Origin: Clostridium_I sp047718555
GTDB lineage: Bacteria > Bacillota > Clostridia > Clostridiales > Clostridiaceae
Assembly (NCBI RefSeq): GCF_047718555.1
Contig: NZ_JBDNRK010000007.1
Span: 1 to 64,000 of the forward strand
DNA length: 64,000 bases
Direction of reading: 5' to 3'
Made by a program: the position numbers and the translations under genes. Shown piece after piece: positions 61,706 to 64,000 of the stretch. Under the pieces are notes generated by a model that saw only the letters and a list, made by a program, of their open reading frames with translations, did no database searches and was not told where the DNA came from. Position 1 is the stretch's first letter, and each line of letters opens with the position of its first letter.

Positions 61706-64000
61706 ATGGATAAAATAGGATTGAATGAAATAAGAGAAGCATATTTAAGTTTTTTTGAAAGTAAAGGTCATTTAAGGTTACCTAGTTTTTCACTAGTGCC
61801 TAAAAATGATAAAGGATTACTTATTATAAATGCAGGTATGGCACCTTTAAAGCCTTATTTTACAGGCCTTCAAGTGCCACCGAGTACAAGAGTTACTACC
61901 TGCCAAAAATGCGTCAGAACCGGAGATATAGAGAATGTTGGTAAAACTTCAAGACATGGTACTTTTTTCGAAATGTTAGGAAACTTTTCTTTTGGAGACT
62001 ATTTTAAGGAAGAAGTAATCCCTTGGGCATGGGAATTTATAACTGAAATATTAAAGCTTCCAAAAGATAAATTATATGTTACAATATATTTAGATGATGA
62101 TGAAGCTTTTAAGATTTGGACTGAAAAAGCTGGAGTGGATCCAAAACGTATATTCAGATTAGGTAAGGAAGATAATTTTTGGGAAATAGGTGAAGGACCC
62201 TGCGGACCTTCTTCTGAAATTCATTATGATAGAGGAGATGGGGTTGTCACTACTGTAGATGAATTTGTAAAGGCTGCTGATGAAGACAGAATTATTGAGT
62301 TTTGGAATCTTGTGTTTACTCAATTTGATAAAGATGAGCATGGAAATTATAACAGATTGCCAAAGCCTAACATAGACACAGGCATGGGACTTGAAAGAAT
62401 AGCAGGTATAATGCAAAACAAATACAGTATATTCGAAGTTGATACTATTAAAAAAATATTGGATGAAGTGTGTAAAATATCTAAAAAAGTATATGGAGAA
62501 AACAAAAATAATGATATTTCTATTAGAATTATAACTGATCATATTAGAAGTACAACTTTCATGATTAGTGATGATATACTCCCATCAAATGAAGGAAGAG
62601 GCTATGTACTTAGAAGACTTTTAAGAAGGGCTTCAAGACATGGAAAGATTTTAGGAATAGAAGGAAATTTCTTAGGCAGGTTATGTGATGTAGTAATCGA
62701 AAATTCATCTAAGGCTTATCCTGAATTGAAAGAAAAGGGCAATTACATAAAAAAAGTCATAAAACTTGAAGAAGAAAGATTTGCTGAAACTATAGATAGC
62801 GGTATGGCTATTTTAAATGAATACATATTAGAAATTAAAAATGAAAAGGCTAATATTTTATCCGGTGAAAAGGCATTTAGATTATATGATACCTATGGTT
62901 TTCCATTAGAGCTTACTGAAGAAATACTTGAGGATAAGGGCATAAGGATTGACATAGATGAATTTAACAAAGAAATGCAGCAACAGAGGGAAAGAGCTAG
63001 AGCGGCAAGAGAAGAATTAAGTTACATGGGAGTAAATAATGGTATTTTGGATAAAATTCCATCTGAGATAAAGACTGAATTTGATGGATATAATAATTTG
63101 GAATTAGTATCTAAAGTTGAACTGCTAATCTCAAAAGAGCAATTCGTTAAAGAAATATCTGAAGGGGATAGCGGAATTCTAATTACTGAAAAGACTCCAT
63201 TTTATAGTGAAATGGGTGGTCAGATTGGTGATAGGGGAATAATTTTTGGAGATAATTTTGAAGGTATAGTAACTGATTGTAAAAAAAATATTTCCAATAA
63301 AATTATCCATATTGTAGAAATAAAAAAGGGTACAGTTAAATTAAATGAAAAAATAACTTTAAAAGTGGATAAAGAAATAAGAAATAGAGTGTCAAAAAAT
63401 CATACAGCAACTCATATGCTTCAAAAAGCACTTAGAATAGTGCTGGGAGAACATGTTCATCAATCAGGATCATATGTAGATGACGAAAGATTGAGATTTG
63501 ATTTTACACATTTTGCTCCTGTAAGTGAAGAGGAGTTAAAAAAAGTTGAGTTTTTGGTAAATGAAAATGTGATGGAGACATTTAATGTGAAAACTAAAGT
63601 TATGACTTTAGATGAAGCTAGGGAATCAGGAGCTACGGCATTATTTGACGATAAATATGGCGAGGCTGTAAGAGTGGTATCTGTAGGTGACTTTAGTAAA
63701 GAACTCTGTGGAGGAACTCATGTAAATAATAGTGGTGAAATAGGGTTGTTTAAGATTGTCTCCGAATCTGGCGTGGCAGCTGGTATAAGAAGAATTGAAG
63801 CTGTTACGGCTTTAAAAGCACTAAAAAACATTGATGAGAAAATTGAATTGATAAAAACTATTGAAAAAGATTTAAAGTGTTCTGAGAAGGATATTCTAAA
63901 TAAAATTAATATAATTACAAATGAAGTTAAAGAAAAGGAAAAAGAAATAAATAAATTAAAGTCAAAATTGGCTTCAGGTTCTGAAGATGATATAATAAAG
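61706..64000 (+). CDS. alaS: Alanine-tRNA ligase (3' end beyond window)
   Basis: The ATG at 61706 follows AGGAGGAG. 765 codons are open to the window edge of a protein usually near 880. The catalytic N-terminus has FFESKGHLRLPSFSLVP and the class II motif NTGMGLERI-like segment DTGMGLERIAGI. The editing domain carries the metal ligands HTATHML and CGGTHV. It charges tRNA-Ala and clears mischarged serine. Expression is controlled by the T-box. Confidence 0.96.
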   Translation, partial: MDKIGLNEIREAYLSFFESKGHLRLPSFSLVPKNDKGLLIINAGMAPLKPYFTGLQVPPSTRVTTCQKCVRTGDIENVGKTSRHGTFFEMLGNFSFGDYFKEEVIPWAWEFITEILKLPKDKLYVTIYLDDDEAFKIWTEKAGVDPKRIFRLGKEDNFWEIGEGPCGPSSEIHYDRGDGVVTTVDEFVKAADEDRIIEFWNLVFTQFDKDEHGNYNRLPKPNIDTGMGLERIAGIMQNKYSIFEVDTIKKILDEVCKISKKVYGENKNNDISIRIITDHIRSTTFMISDDILPSNEGRGYVLRRLLRRASRHGKILGIEGNFLGRLCDVVIENSSKAYPELKEKGNYIKKVIKLEEERFAETIDSGMAILNEYILEIKNEKANILSGEKAFRLYDTYGFPLELTEEILEDKGIRIDIDEFNKEMQQQRERARAAREELSYMGVNNGILDKIPSEIKTEFDGYNNLELVSKVELLISKEQFVKEISEGDSGILITEKTPFYSEMGGQIGDRGIIFGDNFEGIVTDCKKNISNKIIHIVEIKKGTVKLNEKITLKVDKEIRNRVSKNHTATHMLQKALRIVLGEHVHQSGSYVDDERLRFDFTHFAPVSEEELKKVEFLVNENVMETFNVKTKVMTLDEARESGATALFDDKYGEAVRVVSVGDFSKELCGGTHVNNSGEIGLFKIVSESGVAAGIRRIEAVTALKALKNIDEKIELIKTIEKDLKCSEKDILNKINIITNEVKEKEKEINKLKSKLASGSEDDIIK

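Overview
The window is low-GC, gene-dense bacterial DNA. Strong AGGAGG ribosome binding sites, frequent TTG/GTG starts, an alanine T-box leader, HydF, glycogen genes including the Gram-positive GlgD subunit, DUF1540 and DUF2512 proteins and a ferredoxin-type GltD all point to an anaerobic Firmicute, most likely a cluster I Clostridium. The species cannot be fixed from the sequence alone. No tRNA, rRNA, CRISPR array, transposase, integrase or phage gene was seen.

Layout. 1-3060: the 3' end of a dispersed repeat, then a promoter and an attenuator-like leader, then a nitrogenase-like component 1 pair whose alpha gene is broken by a one-base frameshift near 950. 3304-8840: single genes (3-hydroxyisobutyrate dehydrogenase family oxidoreductase, GNAT, radical SAM, a small Cys protein, MgtC family, MFS). 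A flavodoxin remnant lies at 6052-6147. 8916-13404: a decayed multicopper oxidase C-terminus beside a 1232-residue MnxG-like multicopper oxidase. 13686-18063: HAD phosphatase, GNAT, M29 aminopeptidase, a small hydrolase and a LigB-type protein. 18108-23435: a five-gene operon (potA, potB, potC, potD and a D-aminoacylase-like gene) behind a near-consensus promoter. 23688-25662: small membrane protein, YhaM-type exonuclease and signal peptidase I.

25856-29609: glgC-glgD-glgA operon on the minus strand; glgP is at 43160-45589. 29912-32079: several small, mostly unassigned genes and a DtxR/MntR-type regulator. 32658-36449: exonuclease III, a CvfB-like S1 protein and an ABC-F ATPase. 36720-39512: hydF and aspA on the minus strand. 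40082-43012: an M16 metalloprotease. 45944-50689: cold shock protein, then an ECF transporter S component behind an unassigned structured leader, then RarA and an XPD/DinG-type helicase with a nuclease-like N-terminus. 51269-57239: gltB-gltD. 57567-59627: Rrf2/IscR regulator, cysteine desulfurase and IscU-type scaffold (iron-sulfur assembly). 59753-64000: PRC-barrel protein, AI-2E family protein, T-box leader and alaS, which runs off the window.

The most unusual signal is not a protein. A dispersed repeat occurs in intergenic regions at 1-89, 32117-32242, 37981-38106, 39893-40032 (reverse) and 61624-61690 (reverse, partial), with a mini-form at 6522-6591. The two best copies are 126 nt and differ at only about six positions. 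They fold into a closing helix plus two hairpins. The divergent reverse copy keeps an 11-base-pair second helix although most of that helix's bases have changed. This suggests a structured RNA or a non-autonomous mobile element with an RNA-like fold. Family identification by eye is reliable for most enzymes; names for repeats, leaders and small proteins are inference.
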